This document shows positions 1-11,739 of a DNA stretch of 64,000 bases, in pieces (positions within the stretch are counted from its first letter, which is position 1; every line of letters starts with the position of its first letter). Source of the DNA: Glandiceps talaboti (taxonomy: Eukaryota > Hemichordata > Enteropneusta > Spengelidae); the NCBI RefSeq assembly GCF_964340395.1, contig NC_135569.1, positions 9,981,540 to 10,045,539 of the forward strand. Reading direction: 5' to 3'. The notes under the pieces were generated by a model, which saw only the letters and a list, made by a program, of their open reading frames with translations, did not search any database and was not told the origin of the DNA. The position numbers and the translations under genes are program-made.

Positions 1-131
1 TTACTTATTTACAACAATTGAATATGAATTTACATAGGTGTAATTCATTGTCTCTTATGTATGATATCAATTTCATATTAGACAGCAAATATTAAATATA
101 TGCAAACCTCACCTGATCACCTGAAAGTTAA
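1..131 (-). other. 3' flank of the large minus-strand ORF
   Basis: This stretch follows the TAA stop of the 1,203-codon frame on the minus strand. I see no AATAAA signal before the window edge, so the transcript end probably lies outside. Reading the minus strand, TTTCAG is followed by GTGATCAG and then GTGAGG. That resembles an acceptor, an 8-base exon and a donor, but it is too short to call. Confidence 0.3.
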
Positions 132-3100
132 TTAAAAGTATTTGTTCTTGAATGCTGTGTAAGACTTCTCTACTTGATCAATGTTTCTCACTGACCATGC
201 ACGCAATAGCGAATCTCTAGGTTCAACATAAATTTCCTTCAATATGAATTTGGGATCGATTGTGGCAACATCATCTTTGGTTGGCCATTTAAAAGAATTA
301 TTAGCACGACTGTTCCTCATGAGAAAATGGGCACTGATAGCATGTGGGGTACACGAAGTGACTTCACCAGCAAACCAGTCATCTTCATAGGCAACTGCTA
401 TATATATGCCGGGTTGTATTGGTTGTGTAACCCCAAATTGTTCTGCGTGTGTTCTTGTTTCTCTTTTCTTCTTTCTCTTAGCTATTTGTTTTGTGTTGTT
501 ATTATCTACTACCTTCAAATTGTTATTAATGTCATCAACAAAGTTTGGTAGGTCACCTGTTGTACGAATGATACTATTTAGATTCTGTGCAAGTTGTGGT
601 ATTGTCAGTTTTTTCCCCTGATCCTGCCACTTCTTTAGCTTTTTGTTTACAAGTTTTGTCTTTAAAATATCAACATGAAACAAAATCTGGTCTTTCAGTG
701 CTTTCACTTGTTCACTTCTCTTCATCTCTCTTAGTTTTTTCTCTACTTCGACTTCACTTTTCCAAACCCCATACTTATTTCTAATCCTGTGTTCCAATTG
801 AACTGTCTTCTGTTGTTTTCTTTGTAGTTGTTTGTGTTTCTTCTCCATTCTCATTCTCTGTAATTGTCGTCTTTTCTTCATCAGATCCTTACTGTAATTT
901 TGTTCTCTTTTTTTACGCTTTGGAGCTTCTTTTCTTGCGATCTTTAAGTATTTTGTCTTAATTTTTTGGGGAAGAGTAGTAATATATGCTGTGGTCTTAT
1001 TTCTAGAATAACATATGATTCCTGCTTTTGATAATCTTCCTTTTTGAGGGGCTCTTCTTATCTGTCTATCAAGGTCAGAAAAGTCACTTTCAGATCTTAT
1101 ATTAGTCAGTGGTGCATTCCCCACCTCATCAATCAATGTACTATTGGGTTGGTTCTCGTTCCCCCCAGGTAGTTGATTCTTTAATTGTCTATCGACAACA
1201 GGGATCATAGATTTGCAAAAACACTGTAATGCTTTGGAGGTTAAGGCATCAAACTCTGTATCCCTTTCCTTTGGAAATAAGTGTGAGTACAAATCATCCT
1301 TGGTTACAGTTGTATCAGTTAAGTATGATGTTTCATTTAACAATGGTGATGGATCTATTGCATTGTCAGCTAAGCATGTTTTTAATTCTAGCCAGTGTGG
1401 GTTCATGTCATAGTAGTGAATATCTGTTCTTTCTAACAGACGCATTAATGGCCCAGATATTAATTTTGAGATGATACCGAGTGCCCTACACTCTGCCATT
1501 ACCAATTTCTCATCTAAAATGGAACCTATTACACTTATCAATTTGTTCACAGAGTCAACTCGTCCTGACTTCAAAAAGTCAGAGATATGGTTTCTATGGT
1601 AATAGACGGCTGCGCCCTGATGAAATGCTATGTTAAATCTATGGTGTTGAAATGTTGTTAGATGATTTATTTCTTTTATTTCATCTAAGTAAGGGGCAAA
1701 ATCAGTGAAAACTCCTGATTTCTGACATCCAGAGTTAGTGAAGGCTTTACTAGCTTGGTACAGAAGTGCAAAGCAGTGTGACTGGTTACCAAGTGGTCCC
1801 TTCTCTGTATTCAATTGATCTTTGTTTTCACTTTCAAAACATTTACTTGAGTTACTGACTGCTGTTGCCAAACCACTAAGAACATGCATACCACACAATA
1901 GGTGATTTACTGTTTTCATACTAGTTTTCTCAGATTCGTTTAACTTGTCCCAGTTCTTTTCCACTATTGGTAGTAATGTTCCTCTCAATTCTTCTAATTT
2001 GCTTTTGTATTTTTTGTTCACTACATGGCGATCGCTCATTATGTTTTTACTGTGGAGGAGCAGTTGTGCATATATTTCTTGACGTTCAATATCATTTTCA
2101 GAGATTGCCTCACTAAGCTCATGGAAGGTGTGCATGGTGGCTGATATATAGTCATCAGCACTCCCTCTTAAGAGTTCTTGAAACCCTAAAGAGAGTGATG
2201 TTTTATCAGGGAGTGTGACCTGGATCCCAGCATAATCAATAAACCTCTTTCTAGTACCATCTGAATGGAGAGTGTTTATTGGTGGTTGTTCTAGGATTTT
2301 GGAAGCTGCCTGGGCCTGTGCAATCACTAAAGCTTCGACTTGCATCATTGATGTCAGTGATTTGCTAGGTAGTCTCTCAACATCAACATTTAGGAGGTTT
2401 TTAAGTACAGATTTAACTATAGCAGAACAGCTTTCGATAGATACATTATGAGCCAGTAGATCATAGTATGTCTGACGTATACTGTCTGTATATTTTCCAT
2501 CTTTGAATGTTTTTACATCTGGTTCATTGTCAAGCATGTCATTTATTTGTTCCTTGAGTTCTTGATTTTCATTTTCTAATTCAGATATTTGTTCTTTAGC
2601 ATGTTCTAATTTCATTTGATCACTTCTCTCAATCGTCATAGCCTTTCGCTTCCAGAAGCTTTTATTTTTTTGGAGATTTTTCTTTTCTTTTAATATCTGA
2701 TCCAGTTGTTTGTTGAGTTTCTGTGTTTCTTCTGTTACTTTATCTAACATTTCATTTTTGTCTCTGAGTTGTTTGCTCATCTCTGATATTTGATCATCAC
2801 GTCGTTTTATTCTTTTGTTTACATTTCTAGATGATAATGATGCTATTTTCTCTTTCAACTGAGCAATGAGTTTTATCTTATGTTTGTACTTTTCTGACAG
2901 TTTCTCCATCTTTTTGTATTTCTCTAGAGCTGCTAATTTTTCCTCAGATAATTCCTCCATAGCTTGAGTTAGATTACTTATTTCTTCATAACTATCAGCT
3001 AGACTACATGTAAATCTTCCAATTAAATTTTCCAAATCTACGTTACTTGTGCCATCTTCTTGATTAGAAATTCCCCCACTCTCATCACCACTAACTCTAT

Positions 3101-3743
3101 CTTGAACTCTTCTAGCTGGTGCCTTATAGGGTTGACTAAGAAAACTCTCTACATCATTACCACTTCGTTTAATTTTCAAATACCTATCATGTAGACGTGT
3201 CCATTGCTGGCTAACTGCTGTCACACTAAGGTCACTGGTTCCTAACATAAGTACACCTAGCCACTTCATAGCATGACTCCATGGAAGGTGTTGACTCACC
3301 AGGAAACTCCTTAATTCTAGTATGTGTCTAACTTCTAGGTTCATTGTACGATCTTCATTCTGAGGAAAGCTACATGTTTTCAATATCTCTGGTGTGATGT
3401 GTTTGTCTTGAAAAGTAGCTGATAATTTTGGTATGGAAGTGGTAATTGGAATATTAGCTTGCATAATATCTGCTTCATTCCCTTCCTGTCTTGCTCTATC
3501 TATCTTCTTCCTAACTTTTCTGACTAGATTGCTAACTTTGGATGGTAAGTTCAGGTTCGGCTCAAATAACCTAAGGACGCTAGGCAACACCTGCTGAACA
3601 TTTGTACCTGTGGTCTGAAGCCCACTGTGTAGACTAAGAAGGAGCTCATTTGTCAAAGGAACATCACATCCTATCTCTACTAATGTTGTCTTTCCTGACA
3701 ATAAACTTTCTAGTTTATCACAGATTGTGAGAGTAGTTTCCAT
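132..3743 (-). CDS. Large coiled-coil protein, possibly transposase-derived, with C-terminal Tudor-like domain
   Basis: An uninterrupted 1,203-codon frame starting with a true ATG and ending in TAA; such length without introns is striking in this intron-rich DNA. Residues about 250-405 are a long heptad-like coiled coil rich in Lys, Glu, Leu and Gln. Residues about 490-760 form a conserved-looking block: LHSDGTRKR (492-500), SDRHVVNKKY (570-579), LLCGMHVLSGLATA (615-628) and RFNIAFHQGAAVYYH (702-716). From memory, HxDGT and xDR followed by a Cys/His segment recur in invertebrate transposase-like proteins with an RNase-H-like fold, so D495 and D571 could be two of the acidic residues; I could not place a third. 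Residues 930-1010 are strongly basic (nuclear or nucleic-acid binding likely). Residues 1111-1171 (PGIYIAVAYEDDWFAGEV ... FKWP) look like a Tudor/chromo-barrel-type beta-barrel. No terminal inverted repeats were recognised around it, so it may be a domesticated host gene or a transposon remnant with an intact frame. Function unknown. Confidence 0.75.
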   Translation of the reverse strand: METTLTICDKLESLLSGKTTLVEIGCDVPLTNELLLSLHSGLQTTGTNVQQVLPSVLRLFEPNLNLPSKVSNLVRKVRKKIDRARQEGNEADIMQANIPITTSIPKLSATFQDKHITPEILKTCSFPQNEDRTMNLEVRHILELRSFLVSQHLPWSHAMKWLGVLMLGTSDLSVTAVSQQWTRLHDRYLKIKRSGNDVESFLSQPYKAPARRVQDRVSGDESGGISNQEDGTSNVDLENLIGRFTCSLADSYEEISNLTQAMEELSEEKLAALEKYKKMEKLSEKYKHKIKLIAQLKEKIASLSSRNVNKRIKRRDDQISEMSKQLRDKNEMLDKVTEETQKLNKQLDQILKEKKNLQKNKSFWKRKAMTIERSDQMKLEHAKEQISELENENQELKEQINDMLDNEPDVKTFKDGKYTDSIRQTYYDLLAHNVSIESCSAIVKSVLKNLLNVDVERLPSKSLTSMMQVEALVIAQAQAASKILEQPPINTLHSDGTRKRFIDYAGIQVTLPDKTSLSLGFQELLRGSADDYISATMHTFHELSEAISENDIERQEIYAQLLLHSKNIMSDRHVVNKKYKSKLEELRGTLLPIVEKNWDKLNESEKTSMKTVNHLLCGMHVLSGLATAVSNSSKCFESENKDQLNTEKGPLGNQSHCFALLYQASKAFTNSGCQKSGVFTDFAPYLDEIKEINHLTTFQHHRFNIAFHQGAAVYYHRNHISDFLKSGRVDSVNKLISVIGSILDEKLVMAECRALGIISKLISGPLMRLLERTDIHYYDMNPHWLELKTCLADNAIDPSPLLNETSYLTDTTVTKDDLYSHLFPKERDTEFDALTSKALQCFCKSMIPVVDRQLKNQLPGGNENQPNSTLIDEVGNAPLTNIRSESDFSDLDRQIRRAPQKGRLSKAGIICYSRNKTTAYITTLPQKIKTKYLKIARKEAPKRKKREQNYSKDLMKKRRQLQRMRMEKKHKQLQRKQQKTVQLEHRIRNKYGVWKSEVEVEKKLREMKRSEQVKALKDQILFHVDILKTKLVNKKLKKWQDQGKKLTIPQLAQNLNSIIRTTGDLPNFVDDINNNLKVVDNNNTKQIAKRKKKRETRTHAEQFGVTQPIQPGIYIAVAYEDDWFAGEVTSCTPHAISAHFLMRNSRANNSFKWPTKDDVATIDPKFILKEIYVEPRDSLLRAWSVRNIDQVEKSYTAFKNKYF

Positions 3744-3746
3744 ACT

Positions 3747-4032
3747 CTAAGTAGAGAAAAATATATCGAGTTATTAAATTGTATATACCATTTCTACTAC
3801 ACATTGATCTGATTTAATATTATAGCATTTTTAAAGACCAAAAAATTACCTTCTCATAAGGCAAGTCTCCAGTGTTATCCTTAGAGTATATTAGAATGTA
3901 TTTCCAACATAAAAGCAAATAAATTTGAACGTTACCAGTAGTATAAATTAAAATTTCGTTACTAATTACACGTAAAACTAAAAGTCACTTCGTGCATCAT
4001 ACTTCCGGGTTGACATAAGCATGTATACTTAC
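3747..4032 (-). other. Predicted 5' UTR intron of the large ORF
   Basis: On the minus strand the ATG at 3743 is preceded by TTTTTCTCTACTTAG and then AGT, a good polypyrimidine-AG acceptor three bases before the start codon. A strong donor, GTAAGTAT, lies at 4025-4032. Joining them gives a 286-bp GT-AG intron with an untranslated exon running upward from 4033. This is inference from splice-site motifs only. Confidence 0.4.
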
Positions 4033-4379
4033 TACGAAATGACAAACACAAAACCATTAGTAAAATAAAATAAAGTTCAAGATTTTTATTTTCAAACTGA
4101 ACATCAATCTCCACTAAACATTCAGTAACTGAGTTCGTGTATTTAGAAATGTTCCTCAAAACACAAACTAGCAACACGGAACACGGAACGTGTAATTGTA
4201 GTACTACCATGGCTTCCAGTTCAATATGTAGACTAACTCAGTGTAAGTTGTAACGATAAAATTTACGATCATCACCGCATGTAGGAAGTACAAAAACATA
4301 CAACACATTGCTTTCTTGTTGAATAACCTCATCGAAACAAAATGACACACGAACTAGACCCACAAACTAAAACGATTTG
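4033..4379 (-). other. Predicted 5' untranslated exon
   Basis: This is AT-rich sequence between the proposed donor and the CpG-richer promoter block. No long frame is present on the minus strand that would continue into the 1,203-codon ORF. Its upstream end is not defined. Confidence 0.3.
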
Positions 4380-5045
4380 AAATTCAACGCACCGATATCA
4401 ACATGATAACATTGCGTCATTGATTTTGACAGCCGCCATTGAGCTCACCCAGTCAGTTACGCCGAGCGCCCGGTCGAACGTTGACATCCAAATTTGTACA
4501 ACGTTTTTATAAAGGGAGCTCGTCAATGACATACTAAATGAATAACTCAGAAACGTAGTTTAAATACCAACTGATCTAAAAATAACTGTTTAGAAAGACT
4601 ACGTACCGTCTATAAATACGAAATCACGCGACAAAAACTTCAATCTTATTTTACTACTAGAAATGTCGGCCCATTCCTTATTAAACACATATCATCTTAC
4701 AGCTAATTTTATTGGCTATAAATTCAGCTAGATTTGAAAGGTCTTATATGATTGGCTCTCCCTTCGCTATTCCCGTTTTCAAGAGACACCCCCGCCAGAA
4801 TCAAGTGCCACGTAGTACGGCAATGGCGCGAAGTCGCCCAACATGCGACTTTCCCACCGGGCGTGCTTTTCGAAAACTACACAACATATGCTTTTAGGGC
4901 GCGAAATCATTGCAAATCTACCCCCTTTCAAAACTAATCGTAATTTTATCGCGTATAGACAACCGGAGTTGGTTGATATAGCAAATTAAAAATCGAATGA
5001 AGTTTACAGTGACCGTGAATTCGTATGGCCGCCATTTTGAATTCT
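4380..5045. promoter_or_regulatory. CpG-richer probable promoter region
   Basis: Local GC and CpG density rise well above the surroundings (for example around 4,450-4,480 and 4,785-4,900). The words GCCGCCATT at 4432-4440 and GCCGCCATTTTGAATTC near 5028 read AATGGCGGC on the minus strand, the core of the YY1 motif. ATTGCGTCAT at 4411-4420 resembles a C/EBP-ATF composite site. No TATA box was chosen. The position fits a promoter for the minus-strand ORF; divergent transcription to the right is possible but no gene is seen there. Confidence 0.4.
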
Positions 5046-5052
5046 GAACTCC

Positions 5053-5155
5053 CTAATGTATGTATGTATGTATGTACATTTTGTATGTATGTATGCGTAC
5101 ATACGTACATATATACATACATAAGAACATAGACAAACACACACACACACAACTT
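5053..5155. repeat. (TATG)n / (TACA)n microsatellite
   Basis: Interrupted TATG repeats pass into TACA-type repeats and a short (AC)n tract. The open frames over it are repeat translations, not genes. Confidence 0.85.
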
Positions 5156-5159
5156 ATAC

Positions 5160-5885
5160 AAAGTGTTAGTACATGTAGTAATTCAACTACATTTGTACAT
5201 GTATATATGTGGTATATATTTACATACCGGTATACCGGTATATAGAAGGGTGATTGCCATTACAGCTTGGCATCATTTCATTGGTTTCTTTTGTGGATAT
5301 CATTTCTACATTTTGTATTTTTTACAAACCTTTTCTGAATATAATTACACTCCATTTTAAGGTTATTTTCTGAAATCTCAAGGGCATCTTAATTGAGATG
5401 TAGTCTTTTGTTGTTGTAGTATCAAATGAATAAATGCCTAAAATAATGATAAGAAGTATAAAAGTATCCTTTTATTAATAGTGGCACGTATGTTTGTTTT
5501 GTGGTCCAGAGATGATAATAGTCAATGGCATGGCAGCTAAAACAAGGTCTATCTCAGTCGGTTGTTAACAGTAAGCTATATATCTTGGGACTATCAAATC
5601 AAATATTAATGTCTATGAATATTGCAAGTAAAGACACGAAGAGGGATCATTGCATATACAACCAGTAACTCTTTGTGAGAGGCAGCAAACAGGTAAAATC
5701 TACACATTTTTTTACATACTCTGTGAATGTATTTAGTTGCCACACAAGAATTTAAAAAAAAAAAAATTTCATTTTGACTCCAGTTTTAATACTTCAGCTG
5801 ATAATAACAATTTTTTAACTAAATAAAAGTGTATTTGAAGCCATATGAATATTGCAAGTTTACCTATTGATCGAAATAAACATGC
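5160..5885. other. AT-rich non-coding stretch
   Basis: No codon-biased frame, RNA gene or clear repeat was seen. A short ACCGGTATACCGGTAT palindrome is at about 5226-5241. Confidence 0.5.
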
Positions 5886-6080
5886 TTTTAAAGTGGCCAT
5901 ATGGATGATGATTTGGTGGGTTTTTTTTTAAAAAAAAAAACAATTTTATCATGAATTTCTTCTGGAAAAATCAATTTGAACTAACATTGACCAAGTCTAT
6001 GTTTGTGTGTCATTGCATTGCATTGCAAAAAGCCAAAAAATGTGTAAAAAGTTTGTTATTGTATGTACAGTCCGTAAACT
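5886..6080 (+). mobile_element. Single-arm relative of the fold-back element at 49.8 kb
   Basis: It begins with TTTTAAAGTGGCCATATGGA, the outer end of both arms of the palindromic element at 49,806-50,230. It continues with matching blocks: ACAATTTTATCATG, a GAAAAATCAA block, GACCAAG, and near the end GTTATTGTATGTAC. Only one arm is visible, and the sequence is well diverged. Confidence 0.5.
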
Positions 6081-6807
6081 GAAACCTTGTTTGCCCCTGT
6101 AGTAGAATCAACATACAAAAGTACCGAGTTATTTGCATAATTAATTAAATTAATAATATAAAAAAGTCAGATAAGTATTTCTACACAACATATATAGCGT
6201 TCTGCCACAAAGATGAATTATACCCATGGGGCATATTCAAATCTTACTTTGATTTGATATTAAAAAATAATCAAACCTTATCAGGGATAGTTATATTACA
6301 TTTATCATGTTAGGGGTTCTTTCACTCTACTGGGAACAAACATAAATTTGATAGGAAAGAACACAAAAAGACCGTTTGGAAAGAGAAACCTTAGTTGGTG
6401 TAATGGGTTTTTGTTGATATCATATAACTGGTCAGTGTAATGTTCCTAATATGTTTGAACTCACTGAAGACAATGAATGCTTTGAAAAAAACATTCATTT
6501 GGCGGTATCGATTTGCGGAGATGATGCAATACAGATTTAATAAAAACTGTTGTGCAAGTTGAGGTGGTTGTTTCCTAATTATAGAACCAGGAAGTGCTGG
6601 CCAGAAGGCTGTATGGAATGTTTACAATTTGTCATCAAAGTCAGTCGTTTGACAAGATGAAGGTGTTGTTATACTTCAAAGATAACAGCAATTTTAGTAA
6701 AGCTGAACACAGTGGGATTGTACCACTTCAGACACCAGACTGTGGACAAACGGAACTTGTTACAAACAGGGAATTGTACTAGAAGTAGTACATATTGTAT
6801 ATATTAT
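6081..6807. other. Non-coding stretch
   Basis: A 62-codon frame at 6594-6782 shows no recognisable motif, and its 3' end runs into the inverted repeat that follows. Nothing else was supported. Confidence 0.4.
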
Positions 6808-7204
6808 ACAGCTAAAATGTAGGCTTGGTGTGCATGGGACATTACGTTTTTGACACAGAGCAAGACATATTTCAACTCTAGACTAACAATAACAGAGACG
6901 CAATAAACACAGCAGGATCCTTTGCCCAATCCCATTGAACACTGATAAGCATTGCTATTCTTTACAGTGCAGTAAAAACAGGCTTCTACTGAAAACATGA
7001 TACATGGACTTGATGATTTTAATGGCTGCAATTGTTTATTTTCTGAGTGATAATCAACATATCAACTTGACTCTTCTACATCCCCACTGTGCCGTGGGCA
7101 CCTATGTAATTGTTTCTTTTGAATTAGAAGTTGTTTGAGGGTGTGTTTTAAATGTCATGTTACATTCATGAGTGAAACACCAAGCCTACATCATTTTAGC
7201 TGCA
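6808..7204. mobile_element. Possible MITE with about 22-bp inverted termini
   Basis: The left end reads CAGCTAAAATG then TAGGCTTGGTGTG. The reverse complement of the right end reads CAGCTAAAATGATGTAGGCTTGGTGT, so the termini match apart from a 3-base insertion. The interior has no coding capacity. No clean target-site duplication was found, so the superfamily is not assigned. Confidence 0.5.
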
Positions 7205-9095
7205 ACTGAAATATATACCTGCACTGAAGGTCGAAATGATATAATATATGATTAGTACCCAGTACACATAGGTGGTCTAAGGCCTTGGAAAGACATAGAG
7301 TGTCTTAAAATGGATAGTTACGGGTAAGTAGGTCCTTAAAATGGTAATTTCAAACCATTTTTGGACTCGTTTACTGCCGATATATATGGTAATTGCACAC
7401 TTCAGCTGGAAGTGTTCTTCAGCCAGGTTCCATATCCTTGTGCAACCACATTTTATCTTATGAATAGCAAGTAGCTATATTAACAGTCATAATCTGAACA
7501 TTTTCATCTCCATTTTAACTGTTACGTGTTAATAAGACTTGCAATCTCACATACCCTCTTGTAGATCTACATACACAGGACATAAAATATTGAATTCTCA
7601 AAAAAGAGGAAAGCGGTACGCTTCAAGTGCTTCCAACGTTACAAGCAAATTTTTTCTACAAACCATCAAATGGATAGGCGCAAGTACTACATTACAGAAA
7701 AATGGCTGGAGGCTAGAAAATGATTAAAGAGCTTGATAAGCAGCCTTGTGGACTCACAGAAAGAGCTGAATTATCTGTGGACAAGATTGTGCACAGCAAT
7801 CCCATCAGTTTGGCTACTTCACACAGAGCAGTGATGGAGACATCCATTTTAGTTTTATATCAATTCAAATAATATGTGATGCATGCATGACATAATAGGA
7901 GAAACTTCGCACTCACTACATAAATAGTCTGATGCAATATCTGATAACATCATATACTGAGTGAATCTGTACCAAACAAAATCATCTTGTTATAACATAA
8001 TTTGATGGTATCATATATAATTATATATTCTAAATGAATTAATGTTTCATATAAAATTGTGCTCTCATAACATGTTTTTCAAAAACCTGAATGTAAAATC
8101 ACATGGAAGATGGTACAATGTATGTAGGAGTCATGAATATTCAGTGTTCATCTAATAAATATGCATGTCTGTTTATTAAGGCCCACAAGGCAAATTGTGA
8201 CCAGTGTGAGAACAATAGCAGCGAAATAGATTTTCAATTTGATGTTTCTTGGCAAAACAGTGAAATACAAATGTAATGTGATGCAAAATCATGAAATTCC
8301 AGAACCCAAAATTTACGGAAACACCTTTATTTCCTGGAGTGGTATTCCCCTATTTATATACTGACCCACCTATATGTATTCCTGAAGACTACGACTCAGT
8401 CACAGCAAGAACAGACTAATCCACCCTACAGTTTCCGAGTATTAAAAATCTTGATATAACACTAACAACAGATAATTTAAGTTGTTATGTTGACCCCTAT
8501 TAGAGAAACAACTTGTCAGGTGTTCATACTTGCCATTCATGTACATTGTACCAGCATAGTTTATGATAAGATTAATTTTCTGTATTTTGCATAATTGATA
8601 TCAAAGCCTTTATTCATGTATTAAAAATTAAACATGACAAGCTCATCCGTAATTCATCAATATTTCATGTTAAATCTCGTGGAAAGATTTGCCAAAGGGT
8701 AATTCCTTCTGAAAGCAGGTGATTTCAATTTTTAAGCATGTTTACTTGCTTTATCATCCGTAACACAATGTTTAAAGAGGCAATATGGATAGGAATAGCA
8801 GATAATACACTCTCTGAGGGATTTTTTCTTCAAAAGATGACCTAGCTCTATTAACGTGTATGCTAAAAGGCATAGTTCGGATAAGGTTTTACATTTTGAT
8901 TTTGAAAAAAACACATACACAAACAATTGTCAACAAAAGAATCATTCCATATATTCATTATTGTTCGAAATGGCCACTGATAATATCAAATTAACAAATG
9001 GACCTGGGATTGAAACCCTGGCCTTTAATGGTTGTTGGCATGATACATTATGGTTGGATACGATTTGATGACTGTACTGTTCCTGCTTGTCACAG
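7205..9095. other. Non-coding stretch
   Basis: Longest open frames are about 60-65 codons, without bias or motif. No repeat structure was picked out by eye. Likely intron or intergenic DNA. Confidence 0.5.
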
Positions 9096-9099
9096 AATA

Positions 9100-9190
9100 A
9101 ATGAATGAATGAATGAATGAATGAATGAATGAGTGAGTGAGTGAGTGAATGAGTGAATGAATGGCTAGATAAGATAGATAAATAAATAGA
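9100..9190. repeat. (GAAT)n / (GAGT)n / (GATA)n microsatellite
   Basis: Perfect ATGA repeats pass into GTGA and then ATAG/ATAA repeats. The two minus-strand frames over it are low-complexity translations. Confidence 0.9.
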
Positions 9191-9425
9191 TAGAACTTCA
9201 GTGATACAGAATGGCACATCCTATAGCTAGGGGGTATGAAAGCAAGGGGGCAAGAAGGCGAGGGGCAAGAAGGCATGAATGAATAAAGGAAGGAATGCTG
9301 AGTCTGAATGGCATGGTTCTATTATTTTATGGACCTTTCATTCATCCCTACAATTCTCTGTATCAGTACCTGTAATAGCAGCTTACTTGACACTATAGGG
9401 TGAAAATAGAAATGAAGATTGCTAA

Positions 9426-9427
<2 letters not shown>

Positions 9428-9488
<61 letters not shown>
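9428..9488. repeat. (CA)n microsatellite
   Basis: An uninterrupted CA tract of about 30 dinucleotides. Confidence 0.95.
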
Positions 9489-9489
<1 letters not shown>

Positions 9490-11186
9490 CAATGAGTATG
9501 TAGCACATACAACAGAAGTCATGGTGTTGACTAAGAAATCCTACAATTGTTATTTTTATGACATGCAGTAAAAAAAAATTTCTGATAACAAGACTTTTTA
9601 TTGTATTATTGCATTTCATCCATGCCATCCATTCATAAAGTTGTCACATTCAGAGATATCACTGAACTCATAAGTAATACTTGTATATTGACACTGTAAG
9701 TGTTTTCCATGTGATAAGCAGAGTCTATTTTCAATCAAGAGGGATTTTTCCATTCCAGTGAAAATAAAGCATGAATTGTACAGTTGCCAGGAAAAATGGT
9801 TGGGTGGTTTTAGGATGATTGCGTAGTCACATTTTGGTGATGTAACATTGTACTTTGACTTGAAATGTGATTTTCTTCTTCTTCAGTTTGTTTTGGTATT
9901 GAGACAACACTTCCTGTTTTTGAGTGAAAACCACAGCAATTTGACATTGACACCTTGCATGTTTTTAAAATCATACACATATGATAAAGCATCAGTCAAC
10001 TGAATGCAAACAAATTCTATACTATGATGATCATCCTATATCTTAGCTTTTCATGAGTGAAAATTAACCATTTTGAATATGCTCACTATTGACGAAGCCT
10101 TCAAATTTATGGACTTATTTCATATAGATTGTTTATTCATCTTTAGACCACTTGCCAAAATGACAGTTACATAAATTAGTATAGTGAAAGACAGAATATA
10201 GTTTAACAGGTATAAAGCTATGAAGTATTTTATATGGACGCTTGATATCGCTTGATAAGTTTCTACAACATTTTTCAACCTGCAACAGCATGTTTACATG
10301 TACGCTCGATGGTACACATTTTATGAGCGATGAGTGGCCATCTTGAAATTAAGACTGTTTCGACTCCAATATTTGATGTTGCCGTACACACATCGTTATA
10401 TTGTATTCTGTTTTTCATTAAATTATAGAATTGTCATTTGGCCTGTGGTGTAAAGACAAATAAACATATTTATGGCCTTATCATGTTCATGAAGTCATAT
10501 GAAAATAACCATCTGCTACAATGTGTTAAACACCTGTGAAAGGGCAGTGTACTGATGTGACATTTTTGTTTTCAAATACGCGTAATTTGAAAAGTTAAAT
10601 ATCACCTTCATTGTTAAAATGGCAGTTGTATAGATCACATGAATTCAATCATGAATAAATCATAACACATCTAAAATGTAACACCAGGATGTGACTGACA
10701 ATTGCAATTACTGTCGTATTTAAAACATGGACTGTGATAGGGATTACATCAAGTACAACCGTGGGAGGAAAATTATGCGTAATGAGAAAGTCTGAAAATT
10801 AGATTCTCAATTTGTCTGGGGAATAACATGTAAAGGCTTCAAATCATGTATTGTTAATATGGTAGAGATTCATTTGACATACATGTGAAGTGACAGCATT
10901 TGTGACCTCCATTGAAGTACTAATATTCATTAATTGCTTCCACACCAATATGATGTACTTTTAATATGACATATCAATGATCATCTTCAATAAAAAGTTT
11001 TTAGTAATACTGTTCTTCCATGATCAATTATGCTTTCACATTAAATTTAATGCTCAATGAGAACTGGTGAAATATCTGTGTGTACTCCCTGCATATGTTA
11101 TTTCTTGTACATAATTACCTTGATTTTAATCACTTATATGCTCTTGTGCTATATTTCAGACTGTTTTGATTACTGTACTGATGTAC
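9490..11186. other. Non-coding stretch
   Basis: AT-rich with no supported frame. Motif-poor, and no tandem structure was recognised. Confidence 0.5.
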
Positions 11187-11345
11187 AACACAACAAAATG
11201 CACCCAACACAATGCAATGCAACACAACACAACATAACACAACACAACACAATGCATACAACACAACACAACACAATGCAACGACATACAACACAACACA
11301 ACACAACATAATGCACCCAAAGAAACACATCAAAACTACACAACA
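11187..11345. repeat. (ACAAC)n-type pentanucleotide repeat
   Basis: Imperfect CAACACAACA-type repeats are mixed with ATGCAACA variants. Frames on both strands are repeat translations. Confidence 0.9.
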
Positions 11346-11739
11346 CAATTTCAATTTGACTCTCCACAATAGGCAGTTCTTTACATGAGCGTAAATATAA
11401 TCTTAACAAGGGAAACAGGAGTTTTATGGGAAATGACACTCACACACTGCACAAAAACATACGTGACTACTTGAATACCTATTATAGGTAACTTTATTGT
11501 ATCTGACCCTTTTTACACAGTGACAATTTTCATTTTAATAACTATTGAATTCATTGAATTGTCATTTCAGTGTGTGAGAATCATTATAAAATTCTTCAGT
11601 TTTTACTTTACTCCCAAGTAAAGAACTCTATTTCTAGGACATTAAAATCTAAAATGTATTGTATTGCATTGTATTGTACTGCATTGCATTGTAGTCTTAA
11701 TTCTTGTACAATATATATTACAAATGGTATTATAACTTA

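Noticed and set aside
1111-1413. Plus-strand frame at 1213-1413 and neighbours
   Set aside because: Antisense shadows of the large minus-strand ORF.
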